This document shows positions 18,370-27,380 of a stretch of DNA of 64,000 bases, in pieces. This DNA comes from Chitinophaga pendula (GTDB lineage: Bacteria; Bacteroidota; Bacteroidia; Chitinophagales; Chitinophagaceae). The stretch's first letter is position 1, and every line of letters begins with the position of its first letter. The DNA is taken from NCBI RefSeq assembly GCF_020386615.1, contig NZ_CP077769.1, positions 4,092,001 to 4,156,000 on the forward strand. Reading direction: 5' to 3'. The notes beneath the pieces are model-generated. The model had not been told where the DNA came from and made no database searches. It worked only from the letters and a program-made list of their open reading frames with translations. The position numbers and the translations under genes are program-made.

Positions 18370-18975
18370 TGGAGTCCTGCCGGCAAAGAGCGCTGACGGA
18401 GGAGATAGTAGCGGGTTATGAGTTACCCGCTAGCAGGGCCCGCAAACTTAGGCGAATAGCCAGATCGCAATATTACTATTACAGCGTGAAGGATGATACT
18501 GATCTAATAGAAGCACTTTAGGCATTAGCAGAAAATCATCCAAGCCATGGCTTGCGGAAGCTATTTGCCTATTTAAGGCGCTCAGGCGACTCCTGGAACC
18601 ATAAAAAGGTGTATAGCGTTTATCGTCAACTAAATATGAATAAGCGTAGAAAGGTGAAAAGGCGCTTGCCACAGCGAATGAAACAACCGTTGCATCGACC
18701 ACTTCAAATTAATGAAAGTTGGTCTATTTACTTCAGGAGTGACACGCTTGTAAATGGCAGGAAATTCAGAACACTTAATATTACGGACGATTGCAATCGG
18801 AAGGCACTGGCTATCGAAATAGACACTTCCCTTTCTGCTAAAAGAGTAATAAGGACCCTGATTGCGTGATTAGCTGGTGCGGTGAACCCAAGGCTATCCG
18901 GGTTTATAATGTACTTAAATACACCTTTAAGGATTTTGAATGGTGGGAATACTTTTTGAAAGATTACGACCATCC
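18370..18975 (+). mobile_element. IS3-family insertion sequence remnant (OrfB transposase)
   Basis: Translation gives an IS3 OrfB: LTEEIVAGYELPASRARKLR at the start, the HTH_21-type block ENHPSHGLRKLFAYLRRSG and the integrase core opening (NESWSIYFRSDTLVNGRKFR, then TLNITDDCNRKALAIEI). It is broken by a TAG at 18519-18521 and by a frameshift near 18865, after which GEPKAIRV-type core sequence continues for some 35 codons and fades out. The first catalytic Asp (normally WSMDF) is lost to Tyr. The 3' end of the core, OrfA and terminal repeats are not found, so it is a dead fragment. Confidence 0.75.
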
Positions 18976-19560
18976 CTCGTTGTAGCAGTTGTAGAGAAAC
19001 AGGACTTTGGCGTTACATTCTGCAGGCCAACGCTGCTTTTCCGCGCTAATTATTCGCAGGGAGTATCCATGTCACACTGTCCTTTGCATAGCGAGGCACC
19101 TGTTCCTAATTTCATAAAAACGGCGGTTTCGAAATGTGAGTAAAAATTATAATCACAATTAAAAATGGTGAGTGGAATTATGAGAAAGATGGTTTAAAAA
19201 TTGGATATCCTGTCTGCTTTAGAAGCTCTTTCTTTTTCAAATTCTCCTATTCTTAGTAATGATCAGCAATAACTCTATTTTAAAAATCCAATTTTTTATT
19301 TTTTTACCATGACGAGTTTGTCGCTACCCGCTTGTATTTTTTGTATATTTAATTAAATAGAGAAAACCCTAGGTAGTTATTCTTATTTAAAAATCAGTCA
19401 ATAGATAAATGTTATATTCTGTATGTGCGCAGTATAGAATAAATATGAAAATATTGATTTTGAACCTCTATGCCGATCGTATATGGCAAAAAATAAACCA
19501 TTAAAAATTAATTGCTGTTGTAAGAAAGCAATATAATACCCCAAATAAACATTTTAAAAT

Positions 19561-20733
19561 ATGCCACAAATAAGAACCTATACAGTTGACCCTGCGAAAC
19601 GTCGCATTCTCACAATTAGAAACATGGAAGAGTTGGGAATAACAGATGAATTAATTCAGGATTTTTTGGATAAAAAAATACCTGAATTAAAAAGGGTTAA
19701 AGTCGATGAAAAAGGAAAACCTATTCTGGATAGTAAAAATCAACAAATTCCGTTATGGCCTGTAGGAGTATCTATAAACGATAAAAAATTCGGGAACTTT
19801 CCCGACCCAAACGCTGCACAACGGGGATGGATGGCTTTTTTTGAAATTGGAGCCCCCTTGTTTGAAGAAAGGTCAAATATCATTCAACCAATTGCGGATA
19901 TCATATCTACCAGAACCTATGAAAACAGATCGGCTGAAATACGCCAGTTTTCTGACACTATTGAATTTACTGTAGGAAATACCATCAATTGGACTTTATC
20001 AGGGACGGGCAGCGAGAATTTTGGGGGTAAAATTGCAGGAGAATTGCAAGGACAAATATCTAAAACTATAGAGACGATTTTAATGGAAAGTTTGTCTAAT
20101 AGTTTAGCAAAATATGATAGCAATACCAACACGCAAACCCATCATGCACATAATCATAAAGACGATATAGGTACCGAAAATGTATCTTCTGTTGCGAATC
20201 AATCAGCCACAACACAAACAACTAGTTTTACTTTCACCAATTCAAGTAGGCTAAGTTTCACAGGGACAGGTACTGCTATTGGTCGTGGAGAGTTATATGC
20301 AGAACTGGGTCTTTCTTTAACGGGTACGATTTCCGGTACAGTAACAACATCATGGAAATCAAATTCTAATGTTTCAGGAAATATTCCTGCCAATTCCCGT
20401 GTTGAGACCTTAGCAACCCAAAGACGTCAGGTAAAACAATTTACTTACGAAGTACCCATTACGTTTGATGGCTTCATTGCATTGAATTATGACGATTTAG
20501 TAATTCCTATTGCGGATGCGAATGGACCGCTCCCGGCTACCGCTCCTCCTGCTAAAGTAATTCCTGCTAGTATATCTTTCTTAGAGCTTGTAGAGAAAAA
20601 CAAATTATACAGGCCAAAAGGAATAGCAGAAACAGTATCAGCGCTGGATGTAAACCATACTATTTTCGATACCAAGCCACTTAATAGAGATCAAAATCAA
20701 AAATTTGGAACTGAGCGGCCTCATAATCTATAA
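19561..20733 (+). CDS. Unrecognised 390-residue protein, possible aerolysin-like pore former
   Basis: I do not recognise this with certainty. There is no signal peptide. The N-terminal 110 residues are mixed alpha/beta. Residues about 130-320 are a long Ser/Thr/Gly-rich beta region with few charged residues (TIEFTVGNTINWTLSGTGS; TTSFTFTNSSRLSFTGTGTA; SLTGTISGTVTTSWKSNSNV), interrupted by a His-rich loop (HHAHNHKDD). It contains IPANSRVETLATQRRQVKQF followed by TYEVPITFDGFIAL, which resembles the conserved proline turn and strand of the aerolysin/ETX-MTX2 fold. The C-terminus is hydrophilic. The next gene (30 bp later) encodes a small disordered protein and they share one terminator. A beta-pore-forming toxin is an inference; a structural or adhesive protein is the alternative. 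Confidence 0.4.
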   Translation: MPQIRTYTVDPAKRRILTIRNMEELGITDELIQDFLDKKIPELKRVKVDEKGKPILDSKNQQIPLWPVGVSINDKKFGNFPDPNAAQRGWMAFFEIGAPLFEERSNIIQPIADIISTRTYENRSAEIRQFSDTIEFTVGNTINWTLSGTGSENFGGKIAGELQGQISKTIETILMESLSNSLAKYDSNTNTQTHHAHNHKDDIGTENVSSVANQSATTQTTSFTFTNSSRLSFTGTGTAIGRGELYAELGLSLTGTISGTVTTSWKSNSNVSGNIPANSRVETLATQRRQVKQFTYEVPITFDGFIALNYDDLVIPIADANGPLPATAPPAKVIPASISFLELVEKNKLYRPKGIAETVSALDVNHTIFDTKPLNRDQNQKFGTERPHNL

Positions 20734-20762
20734 AAGAAATTAACTTATTTAAAACCAATAAT

Positions 20763-21215
20763 ATGGCATTTCAAGATATATTCAATTTTGCCCGCAGTCT
20801 GTCTGCAGGAGGAAGCAAAGCAGAAGGGGAAATTTCTGGATTCATACCAAAAGAAGAAAATGAATCAATCAGCATTCCTCCTCACGATCCGTTTAAACCT
20901 GATGTACCGGTTCGACAAGATCCGAAAATTGTGAGAGAAACGTCGCCACAGTCCAATATTGTATTCGAGTTCATAAAATCGGTGACATCTGATGTCAAAC
21001 AATCCAGTGATCAAGTAGAGCAATCAATGAATAATCCTTCATCAGTAACCGATCCAGCTGCAGGAACTATGGGGAAAGCCAGAGAAACTTCTGATAAGGT
21101 TAAGGATGATACTCCTGCTTCTCATACATCAATTACTCCTCCACCTAAACCTAGGAATGAGAAACCAGATGGATGGAATGATAAACCCAAGGCAAAAGAT
21201 CCTAATGATAAATAG
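20763..21215 (+). CDS. Small hydrophilic, probably disordered protein downstream of possible pore former
   Basis: A 150-residue protein rich in Pro, Lys, Asp, Ser and Thr, with no signal peptide or hydrophobic segment. Only the first 20 residues (MAFQDIFNFARSL) and a middle stretch (SNIVFEFIKSVTSDVK) look able to form helices; the tail is PPPKPRNEKPDGWNDKPK-type low complexity. Spacing of 29 bp and the terminator at 21307 make it co-transcribed with the gene before it. A role as chaperone or antidote is possible but there is no direct evidence. Confidence 0.6.
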   Translation: MAFQDIFNFARSLSAGGSKAEGEISGFIPKEENESISIPPHDPFKPDVPVRQDPKIVRETSPQSNIVFEFIKSVTSDVKQSSDQVEQSMNNPSSVTDPAAGTMGKARETSDKVKDDTPASHTSITPPPKPRNEKPDGWNDKPKAKDPNDK

Positions 21216-21306
21216 GCCAAAGATGAGCCTATGATCAGGTGTCTTTATCAAACTATTGATAAGTCCCAAAAATCACATACAGATTATAGGCTAGCATACT
21301 TAATTA

Positions 21307-21340
21307 AACCAAAGCAAAAATGTTTTTGCTTTGGTTTTTT
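21307..21340 (+). terminator. Intrinsic terminator
   Basis: A 14-bp perfect stem (AACCAAAGCAAAAA / TTTTTGCTTTGGTT) with a 2-base loop and then a T run. It closes the two-gene unit 19561-21215. Confidence 0.85.
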
Positions 21341-21706
21341 GCTTTATAGATTTTCATTTTCAATCCAGTCTGTTTGTAACAATAGTAAATTTGCAACTCC
21401 AATTATTCTGCTGACAACCAATTAGTCGATCACGATATTTTAAAGAAAACAGCAGTCTGTATAGATCCCAGCTGTTGATCCTATAAGTCTGGGTTACAGT
21501 ACGAACCCTGAAGACACTTAAATCTAGGACAGGTATGACCGGTTCACTAAATATCCGTTAAGCTTAATAAAATGCAGCCAAAATAGAAAATCCGGCTGCT
21601 CCCCTATAATCATAATCGACAACAATGGCGTTGCCTAACTATGCTTATTCAATTAAACCCTTCTCTATCTATACTGTCGAAAGCTTAACAACCTGCTGCC
21701 AATGCG

Positions 21707-22035
21707 TTAAATGTCAAGCCTTTGAAAACAGGAATACTGCAACATGTTTTGAAATTTCATTGCATTTACAGCTTCATTTCCCAACTCCATGAGCTCTACT
21801 GTTTCGTTGGCATTATAATTATACCCCAACACCTTGTGCCCTACATAGAATAACACATAACCTGTCGCGAAATCAATGGTGTAGAAGCTGGTCATTGCCA
21901 GACGTGTATCTGTGATCTTTGTGGCACTCCGCAACAGACATTTCAAGCCCGGTATATATCATTGTCCTACTGCAGATAAGCCTAAAACCACACAAGTTAA
22001 AATCTGGTATGAACTTGGCTGGCCGGAGTGGTTGA
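21707..22035 (-). pseudogene. C-terminal remnant of a PKD-like-family lipoprotein (tentative)
   Basis: The minus strand reads TRLAMTSFYTIDFATGYVLF, then YVGHKVLGYNYNANETVELM and an end near 21707, similar in style to the last repeat of PKD-like lipoproteins found beside SusC/SusD genes. A stop (TGA near 21958) interrupts the same frame and no start or upstream part exists. It lies outside the tRNA-linked island. The region 21426-21706 shows nothing else. Confidence 0.35.
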
Positions 22036-22242
22036 TATACCCTTGCAGGGTCCATTATCCATATGGCATTAACAAAACGGAAATTACTCTCAACTAAATC
22101 TTCTTCCCCTCCCTTAGCCTTTTAAATGTCCAATAATAGCAAGCTGTTGTGCGGAAAGGGTGCTGCAAAAGATAAATAAATGAAAAAAAATGAACGTATT
22201 CTTCAGGGTCAACGAATAAGAAGGTTCCTATCCAAGATAAAA

Positions 22243-22277
22243 ACAGGGCAAGCGAGCATTATTCTAGCTTGCCCTGT
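22243..22277 (-). terminator. Intrinsic terminator beside left att-like repeat
   Basis: An 11-bp perfect stem (ACAGGGCAAGC / GCTTGCCCTGT) with a 13-base loop; on the minus strand it is followed by TTTTTATC. It lies just beyond the copied tRNA-Pro 3' end, where the original tRNA-Pro terminator would have been before integration. Confidence 0.7.
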
Positions 22278-22281
22278 TCAC

Positions 22282-22296
22282 GTCGGGATGACTGGA
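22282..22296. repeat. att-like direct repeat (left copy of tRNA-Pro 3' end)
   Basis: GTCGGGATGACTGGA is identical to 27306-27320, the 3' end of tRNA-Pro. Similarity continues imperfectly (CGAATCC here, TTCGAACC in the tRNA). Confidence 0.7.
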
Positions 22297-22470
22297 CGAA
22301 TCCACCCTACAAAAAACTCCTGAATATCATATTGTTATAAGCAATCTAAATAGCCGGTTCAATACTCTGTTCTCATTATTTCTCCATAAAGATAGACCCA
22401 TTTAGCTACATTTGAACACATGTTTGATCTAATGTATTCTTCATATAAGATTGGCAATTCTGAAGCACGA

Positions 22471-23040
22471 TCAAATTGATTGAATAACGCGAGCAACTGG
22501 CTTAATCTTTAAGAAACGAACCACCATTGTATCATCATAATCTCCGCTGCTTAACTGATTCCGCTGTGTGTTAAGGCCAATGCGATATTCATTGTATCGC
22601 CAGGAGATACTGCCTGACGAGGATAGATCGGGCGTTCCGCTTTGGCTACCATTGAATGATGCCCAATAGTCGTTTCCATAGATCGAAACAATTTTATTGG
22701 CCAAGCCAGTGCTGTACGGCAATACGGCATAATATCCAATGATAGTGGAATCGGTATCCAATGCCCAAAAAAGCCGTTGTGCCTTAATTCCTAGGAAGGT
22801 AAATGCAGCATCACCAACCTGCTCGGCCAGGTAACTGCATTTAGGATTAAGAAAATCAACACTTTCGTCATTGGGCTGGAACCACTTTAAAGTGCGCAGA
22901 TTAAATGAACCGATTTTTAGTCCAAAGGCAGTCGTATCCTTTTCCAGCTGCTGATCGATAGGGTTAACCTGTGCCAATACCTGGGAGGTAATGCAGTTAG
23001 CCAACAGGTACAATATTGTAAATATCTTTCTCAAATTCAT
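22471..23040 (-). CDS. Secreted protein of unknown function
   Basis: A 189-residue protein with a signal peptide (IFTILYLLANCITSQVLAQ, cleavage about residue 23). The mature part has LKIGSFNLRTLKWFQPND, two cysteine-poor beta-rich segments and SISWRYNEYRIGLN. No family recognised. It follows the gene at 23064 by 23 bp on the same strand and is probably the last gene of a three-gene unit in the island. Confidence 0.55.
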   Translation of the reverse strand: MNLRKIFTILYLLANCITSQVLAQVNPIDQQLEKDTTAFGLKIGSFNLRTLKWFQPNDESVDFLNPKCSYLAEQVGDAAFTFLGIKAQRLFWALDTDSTIIGYYAVLPYSTGLANKIVSIYGNDYWASFNGSQSGTPDLSSSGSISWRYNEYRIGLNTQRNQLSSGDYDDTMVVRFLKIKPVARVIQSI

Positions 23041-23063
23041 TTTAATGAAGATTGCGCCCTATA

Positions 23064-23702
23064 CTATTTAAGAATATGAATACTTTCCGACCGCGTGAAA
23101 GCGCCATCGAACAGATACGTGTAGAACGGGAAATTATCCTGGTAAAGAGCTGGATAAGGCAGTCCACCTTGAATATCGGTTGCGAACAACGATCGATGCG
23201 GCAGGAAAGTGTAGTCAGGGAAATATTCCGGTACAACTTTCTTTATAGTATGAATAAACTGCTGTTGCCTTTCAAATAGTGGATTTTGTTCCATGGACAG
23301 AACCGTATAAATTGGGATAGTTCCTGCTCCGGTATTATAATTCTTAAATCGATGCTCATCCTCAAAAAACAGCGTAAAACGGGCACACAGCAAGGATACG
23401 TTAAGGATTAATTTTTGGAATATTTCGATCCCTCTTTCTTCCTGCTCGCCGAAAATAATTTCCATTGAATAGGAAGGGAATTGCCGATGCGCTAGATCCC
23501 TGATCCGGAAGGAGCATCCCATTTGAAGTTTTGCTATTAAAGAAGTCCAGGGAGTTGATTCCTTACTAATAACCTTGTCGATCTTATTACTGCCAATGGC
23601 CCGATATTCTTCCTCACCGGGAAAGCCAGTGAGGCCAGGCAGTCCAATGGGATAAAATTTATGGATCTGGCTTAGTAAATAAGATACTTCTTCTGTATTC
23701 AT
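23064..23702 (-). CDS. Cytoplasmic protein of unknown function, possible immunity-type protein
   Basis: A 212-residue soluble protein with no signal or membrane segment. Visible features are an N-terminal helix (NTEEVSYLLSQIHKFYPIGL), the GLTGFPGEEEY turn and aromatic beta strands (SMEIIFGEQEERGIEIFQKL; NLSLLCARFTLFFED-like). No family recognised. It lies between a lipoprotein gene and a secreted-protein gene on an island, a context in which immunity proteins occur, but this is only suggestive. Confidence 0.5.
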   Translation of the reverse strand: MNTEEVSYLLSQIHKFYPIGLPGLTGFPGEEEYRAIGSNKIDKVISKESTPWTSLIAKLQMGCSFRIRDLAHRQFPSYSMEIIFGEQEERGIEIFQKLILNVSLLCARFTLFFEDEHRFKNYNTGAGTIPIYTVLSMEQNPLFERQQQFIHTIKKVVPEYFPDYTFLPHRSLFATDIQGGLPYPALYQDNFPFYTYLFDGAFTRSESIHILK

Positions 23703-23780
23703 AAGGGTATATTCAAATTTGATGGGCGTTATACCGGGAAAATTCCTTCCTGATATAACGCCGGCTTACAATGTAATAAA

Positions 23781-24890
23781 TTATTTACAATCATATTTCA
23801 TTGGAGATTCAGGGATATTCGCTCCTTTACCCAGACATATGCCTTTGGCGACCTTTCCTCCTGGCCGTAAGGTATTCATTACTGATTGCAATTTTCTTGA
23901 AAAAATTTGCTGAATAACACCAGGTAATACCGGGCCGAGAATTGCATCTAGATCTTCTTTGGTTTCGTCAACGGCACGATTCCATATCTTGATCCATGCA
24001 TTGGAAGCCTGGATTGCATCCAAGCCATATTCCGGAATTTCTACACAATATTCTCCCATCTCAAAATTGAATGCGCCCTTGGTCGCATGGCTAAACATTA
24101 CGCCTACTCCGGTTACCGTGGCAGTATAGCTATTGCCAACCGAGACAAAATTATAGTGACCGCAAATATGCCCTTTGTCCACAGCGATCTCGAAAGTTGG
24201 ATTGCCGATATTCGGATCGAACCCACCGCCGCCGCCATGGTCCGGCTTATGATCGATCGGCTCCTGGGGAGCATTGGGATCTCCACCTGGCAGGAAAGGA
24301 CCGTCTACGGTGCAAACCGTGGTCAGCACAACGTTAAAAACGTGCTGGTCATCGAAATAGCCCACCTGGTAGGTCGTACATCCTTCGGTCCTGGGAGCTC
24401 TGTTGAAAGCCTCGACAGATGGATACTGCTCTACTTTGATTTTTTCCTTTGCCTGGCCATCCATAAAGTACCCAGCAGACAAGAGTTTACTGTCCAGGTC
24501 AAAAAAGCGTACATAGCCCGTAAATTTCTGGGAGGCATCTGTGGACATATTTTTCTGAATTACTTCCTGGATCTTTGCACTGAATGCGCCATTGGCAGAT
24601 CGATACACCAATAATTCCTTGTATGTCCGGGCACTAATTCCTACAATTCTTATATCCCAGCGAATAGGTACCATCAAAACCGGTTGTTCAGCTGATCCAA
24701 CCCCGGTTTTATACGCATACTGCCAGTTTACAGGCAGGTCCGCATGGTTAGTCTTGTCCCACCATTGTTTAGCTTCAGCAACTAATTCCGATTTGCCGGT
24801 ATCGGTCTTTAGATCTGATTTGCTACAGGACAAATACAATAACGAGGAGAACAAAAGTGCCAGCACAGCGAAGATGAAATTTTTTTTCAT
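23781..24890 (-). CDS. Large lipoprotein with Gly/Asp-rich linker and distinct C-terminal domain
   Basis: A 369-residue protein. The lipoprotein signal ends in LLYLSC (Cys at 22). Residues 30-190 form a domain with AEAKQWWDKTNHADLPVNWQ and the YVRFFDLDSKLL strand, found in other Bacteroidota surface lipoproteins. A Pro/Gly/Asp-rich linker (about 200-230, HKPDHGGGGGFDPNIG) leads to a C-terminal domain of about 140 residues with several cysteines (ICGH, EYCVEIPE, KGICLGKG, YDCK). The modular layout (conserved anchor, linker, variable end) resembles exported effector carriers. No catalytic motif is recognised. Confidence 0.55.
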   Translation of the reverse strand: MKKNFIFAVLALLFSSLLYLSCSKSDLKTDTGKSELVAEAKQWWDKTNHADLPVNWQYAYKTGVGSAEQPVLMVPIRWDIRIVGISARTYKELLVYRSANGAFSAKIQEVIQKNMSTDASQKFTGYVRFFDLDSKLLSAGYFMDGQAKEKIKVEQYPSVEAFNRAPRTEGCTTYQVGYFDDQHVFNVVLTTVCTVDGPFLPGGDPNAPQEPIDHKPDHGGGGGFDPNIGNPTFEIAVDKGHICGHYNFVSVGNSYTATVTGVGVMFSHATKGAFNFEMGEYCVEIPEYGLDAIQASNAWIKIWNRAVDETKEDLDAILGPVLPGVIQQIFSRKLQSVMNTLRPGGKVAKGICLGKGANIPESPMKYDCK

Positions 24891-25367
24891 GATAGTGGTT
24901 TAAGTTTAGATAAAAGGGATACCTGCTGATATGATATATAAGCATAGTATTACAGTACAATGCAACTTACCGGGATATTACCGGATCGGTGCATGGTATA
25001 AAATGGGGCGGCTTAACGATCATGAAGACCGTTTACCCAAAAAGCACTTTCCGATACAGATGAACGCTGTAATAGGTTACAACTACGTCTTAGCAAGAGA
25101 TACCTGAAATTTGATTATTTACCCTGGGCGTAGCGGGATAAATTTTCAGTATGGAGTTTAGTTAGCATTCCCTGTAATACCGTCAACACAACCGTGTATC
25201 ACACGATTTACACAATGAAAGATAGTAAATCCTGCTACCGGAAAATGGCAGAATGAAAAATACCGTCAAACACGCAAATGTTTCTTGCGTACTCAACGGT
25301 AAGCATATTAGGTTGTGCAGTAAAATGTAAATGAGATTTACAAAAGAGCGTGTAACACCGCCTTATA
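24891..25367. other. Intergenic region
   Basis: About 480 bp between the lipoprotein start and the end of a broken gene. One plus-strand frame at 25003-25110 (35 codons, MGRLNDHEDRLPKKHFPIQM) is protein-like but lacks support. I see no hairpin or clear promoter. Confidence 0.4.
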
Positions 25368-26226
25368 TCACTTGGGATCTTCAGGTATCTGCTTATCCTT
25401 TTTAGGTCCATTGCTACTTCCTCCCCCATTCCACAGCCACCAGGTGGAACATTTATTGCCAATCCCTCATGATCTCCAAAGATGATGGGGCCTCCGCCAT
25501 CACCATGACTGCTACCAGGAGCCTTTTCGCCATCCACGCCGCTATCGCCGCCTGCCCCGCTGCCCACAATCCCTCCAGGCATACCACCCTCATACTTGGC
25601 GCCACCCATCTTGGGATCATCACCGCCCACTCCATGAGTGCCTTTTGCTCCGCCTTTGTCATCCTGGTTGTTTTGGGGTGTAATAACGGGTTTTAATTCC
25701 GGAGATAGCGTACGTCGGCAATATCAGAGCTGGAAAGCAATATGCCGATGAATGTAAGGGCATTGCCCAGCTTTACGGTTGCTACACCGGCCTTCTTCAA
25801 CGCTTCGGTAATCGCCAGCTCTGCAAGGTCTGCGGCAAGGGCGGCCATCATGTCTTGAGTGAATTCAGTACCAGCATTTTTTTTTATTCTTCAGCGCATA
25901 ATCCACGAACTGAGCATCATCGATAATGCAGGGTACGCCAAAGCCTCCGAATAGCTGGAAAGCGATAGCGTCTCCTGTCTTAGGATACCGAGCTTCCGGG
26001 CAATGCTCTTCAAGATATCTGCAGGGTGCAATGCTTCGCTTTCCGTAACCAGCAATAACGGTGGTTTTCCAGCTTGCTCGATCGTGATTTTATTAGGCAT
26101 ACAATCGATAATTGGTTCTCCTAAATTTGCTGAATTTAAATGCATGCTTACATCAAAGCCAGTACTATCCAAAATGCCATTCAAAAAAGCGGGGCCTGAA
26201 AAAGCCCCGCGTACTTGTAATTCCAT
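25368..26226 (-). pseudogene. Multiply frameshifted gene, unknown family, Gly-rich C-terminus
   Basis: From ATG 26224-26226 the minus strand reads MELQVRGAFSGPAFLNGILD and on to about 25990. It must then shift frame into YPKTGDAIAFQLFGGFGVPC, shift again in the A9 run near 25880 into TQDMMAALAADLAELAITEA and SDIADVR, shift near 25710 into TLSPELKPVITPQNNQDDKG and a Gly/Asp-rich region, and shift once more to end in GPKKDKQIPEDPK at 25368-25370. Each joined piece runs naturally into the next, so an ancestral protein of about 285 residues is likely. The family is unknown. At least four indels in an island whose neighbours are intact argue for true decay. Confidence 0.5.
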
Positions 26227-26275
26227 TATACCTACAATAGGGAGATAAGAAGGATAAAACAAACTACATCATGAA

Positions 26276-27025
26276 TCAAAAATCAAAAAACAGAACTTTT
26301 AGAGATGTATTTTCCAAACGATAAAGCTCTACATCATCCAGGAAGCCCCGGTCGAACTCATGAAGATTCAATTCGAATAGCTCAAAGGGATGCCTTTCCA
26401 CAAATTCCATTTTATGAGCTAGTTTACCTATTTTCCTGAGTCGCTCCAGGTGCTTCATAATTCCGTTATTATGGAGCATTTTGTAGTCTCGTGGCGGCTT
26501 AAAATTCTGTAGGAATACGTGAAACAGCTTTATAAAAGCATAGTTAAGTTCCACTAAAAAAATGTCCTCTCTTTTGAACTTTTCTTTAAGGAAAGCGGTA
26601 ACATAACTTTGGGTTGTTCTGTAATTTTTGAGCGTACCTTCAGATAATTCGCTTTTCATTTCATCATTGTGAAACTTAAATAAATTAAGCAGTGTTTCTT
26701 CCTTTCCTGTAATCCCGAGATAAGCCAACTTCAGCATTTCGGAAGAGACCACTTTTTTGTGCTTTTTTAAATCATCGTAATGTCCATGAATATTCCCCCG
26801 TTGTTCGTCTAACCACATATTTAATTGCTTCAGTGCTATAGTCCGGGGCTTAGCGCGACCGGCCTTGGGAATCCAGTCAGCGGGACTAATCTGTTTCTTT
26901 AAGGATACTTCAGACGACTTACCGTTAACCGTGATCTTAGCATAGATGGCCGCTTGGCCGACTTTTCCTCTTCCTGTTCGAAGGAAGAAATGCAATCCGT
27001 ACGTTTCTGTGTTTCTCATACTCAT
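26276..27025 (-). pseudogene. Truncated tyrosine recombinase (integrase), catalytic domain missing
   Basis: A 249-residue protein with the N-terminal half of a Bacteroidota phage/transposon integrase: an arm-type DNA-binding domain (FFLRTGRGKVGQAAIYAKIT, NGKSSEVSLKK) and a SAM-like core-binding domain (GTLKNYRTTQSYVTAFLKEK, LNYAFIKLFHVFLQ). It ends after HEFDRGFLDDVELYRLENTS, just where the catalytic domain with the Arg-His-Arg-Tyr residues should begin; full-length relatives are about 400 residues. It lies 281 bp from tRNA-Pro, as expected for the integrase that created the flanking repeats. Confidence 0.75.
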
Positions 27026-27250
27026 TAAATTTTAAAGGTGAATAGTTTGATTTGGTACCTGATGATTTAATGAGCACAGAATTTGAATGCTAAACAGGAC
27101 CAGATCAGATCAAGCCTCACTAACATCATTGATTGTAAATCAATTTATTACGTCAGCTTTAAGAACAAACTTAAAAATCTAAACTGTTCAATGATCTGTT
27201 CTCAGAATAATTGCTACAACATGTTATAATTTGATAGGAGAAAAATAAAA

Positions 27251-27282
27251 AAAGCCCGTAAATAGTGATATTTACGAGCTTT
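27251..27282 (-). terminator. Terminator downstream of tRNA-Pro
   Basis: A 14-bp stem (AAAGCTCGTAAATA / TATTTACGGGCTTT on the minus strand, one mismatch) with a 4-base loop, followed by TTTTTATTTT on the minus strand. Confidence 0.75.
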
Positions 27283-27305
27283 TGCATTCGGATGAACGCA
27301 GATTT

Positions 27306-27320
27306 GTCGGGATGACTGGA
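27306..27320. repeat. att-like direct repeat (right copy, inside tRNA-Pro)
   Basis: GTCGGGATGACTGGA, the 3' end of tRNA-Pro plus one flanking base, is repeated at 22282-22296. Confidence 0.7.
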
Positions 27321-27380
27321 TTCGAACCAGCGGCCTCTTCGTCCCGAACGAAGCGCGCTACCGGGCTGCGCTACATCCCG
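27307..27380 (-). tRNA. tRNA-Pro (anticodon CGG)
   Basis: A 74-nt cloverleaf on the minus strand: acceptor CGGGATG/CATCCCG, D arm GCGC AGCCCGGTA GCGC, anticodon stem CTTCG/CGAAG with loop TTCGGGA (CGG), T arm GCTGG TTCGAAT CCAGT, discriminator A. CCA is not encoded. It is the integration target of the adjacent island. Confidence 0.95.

Larger units (their letters stand above)
22282..27320. mobile_element. Decayed tRNA-Pro-linked integrated island, about 5 kb
   Basis: It is bounded by 15-bp direct repeats of the tRNA-Pro 3' end. An integrase fragment lies next to the tRNA, the standard position. The content is a lipoprotein gene, two unrecognised genes and a multiply frameshifted gene, all on the minus strand. 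The integrase lacks its catalytic domain, so the element should be immobile. Confidence 0.6.

Noticed and set aside
18976..19560. Gene between the IS3 remnant and the 390-residue protein
   Set aside because: Only short frames without protein-like content; the 67-codon frame at 18940 overlaps the transposase remnant in another frame.
25453..25662. Minus-strand frame rich in Trp, Met and Ala
   Set aside because: It overlaps the Gly/Asp-rich frame that connects naturally with the decayed gene on both sides; its composition is that of an out-of-frame reading.
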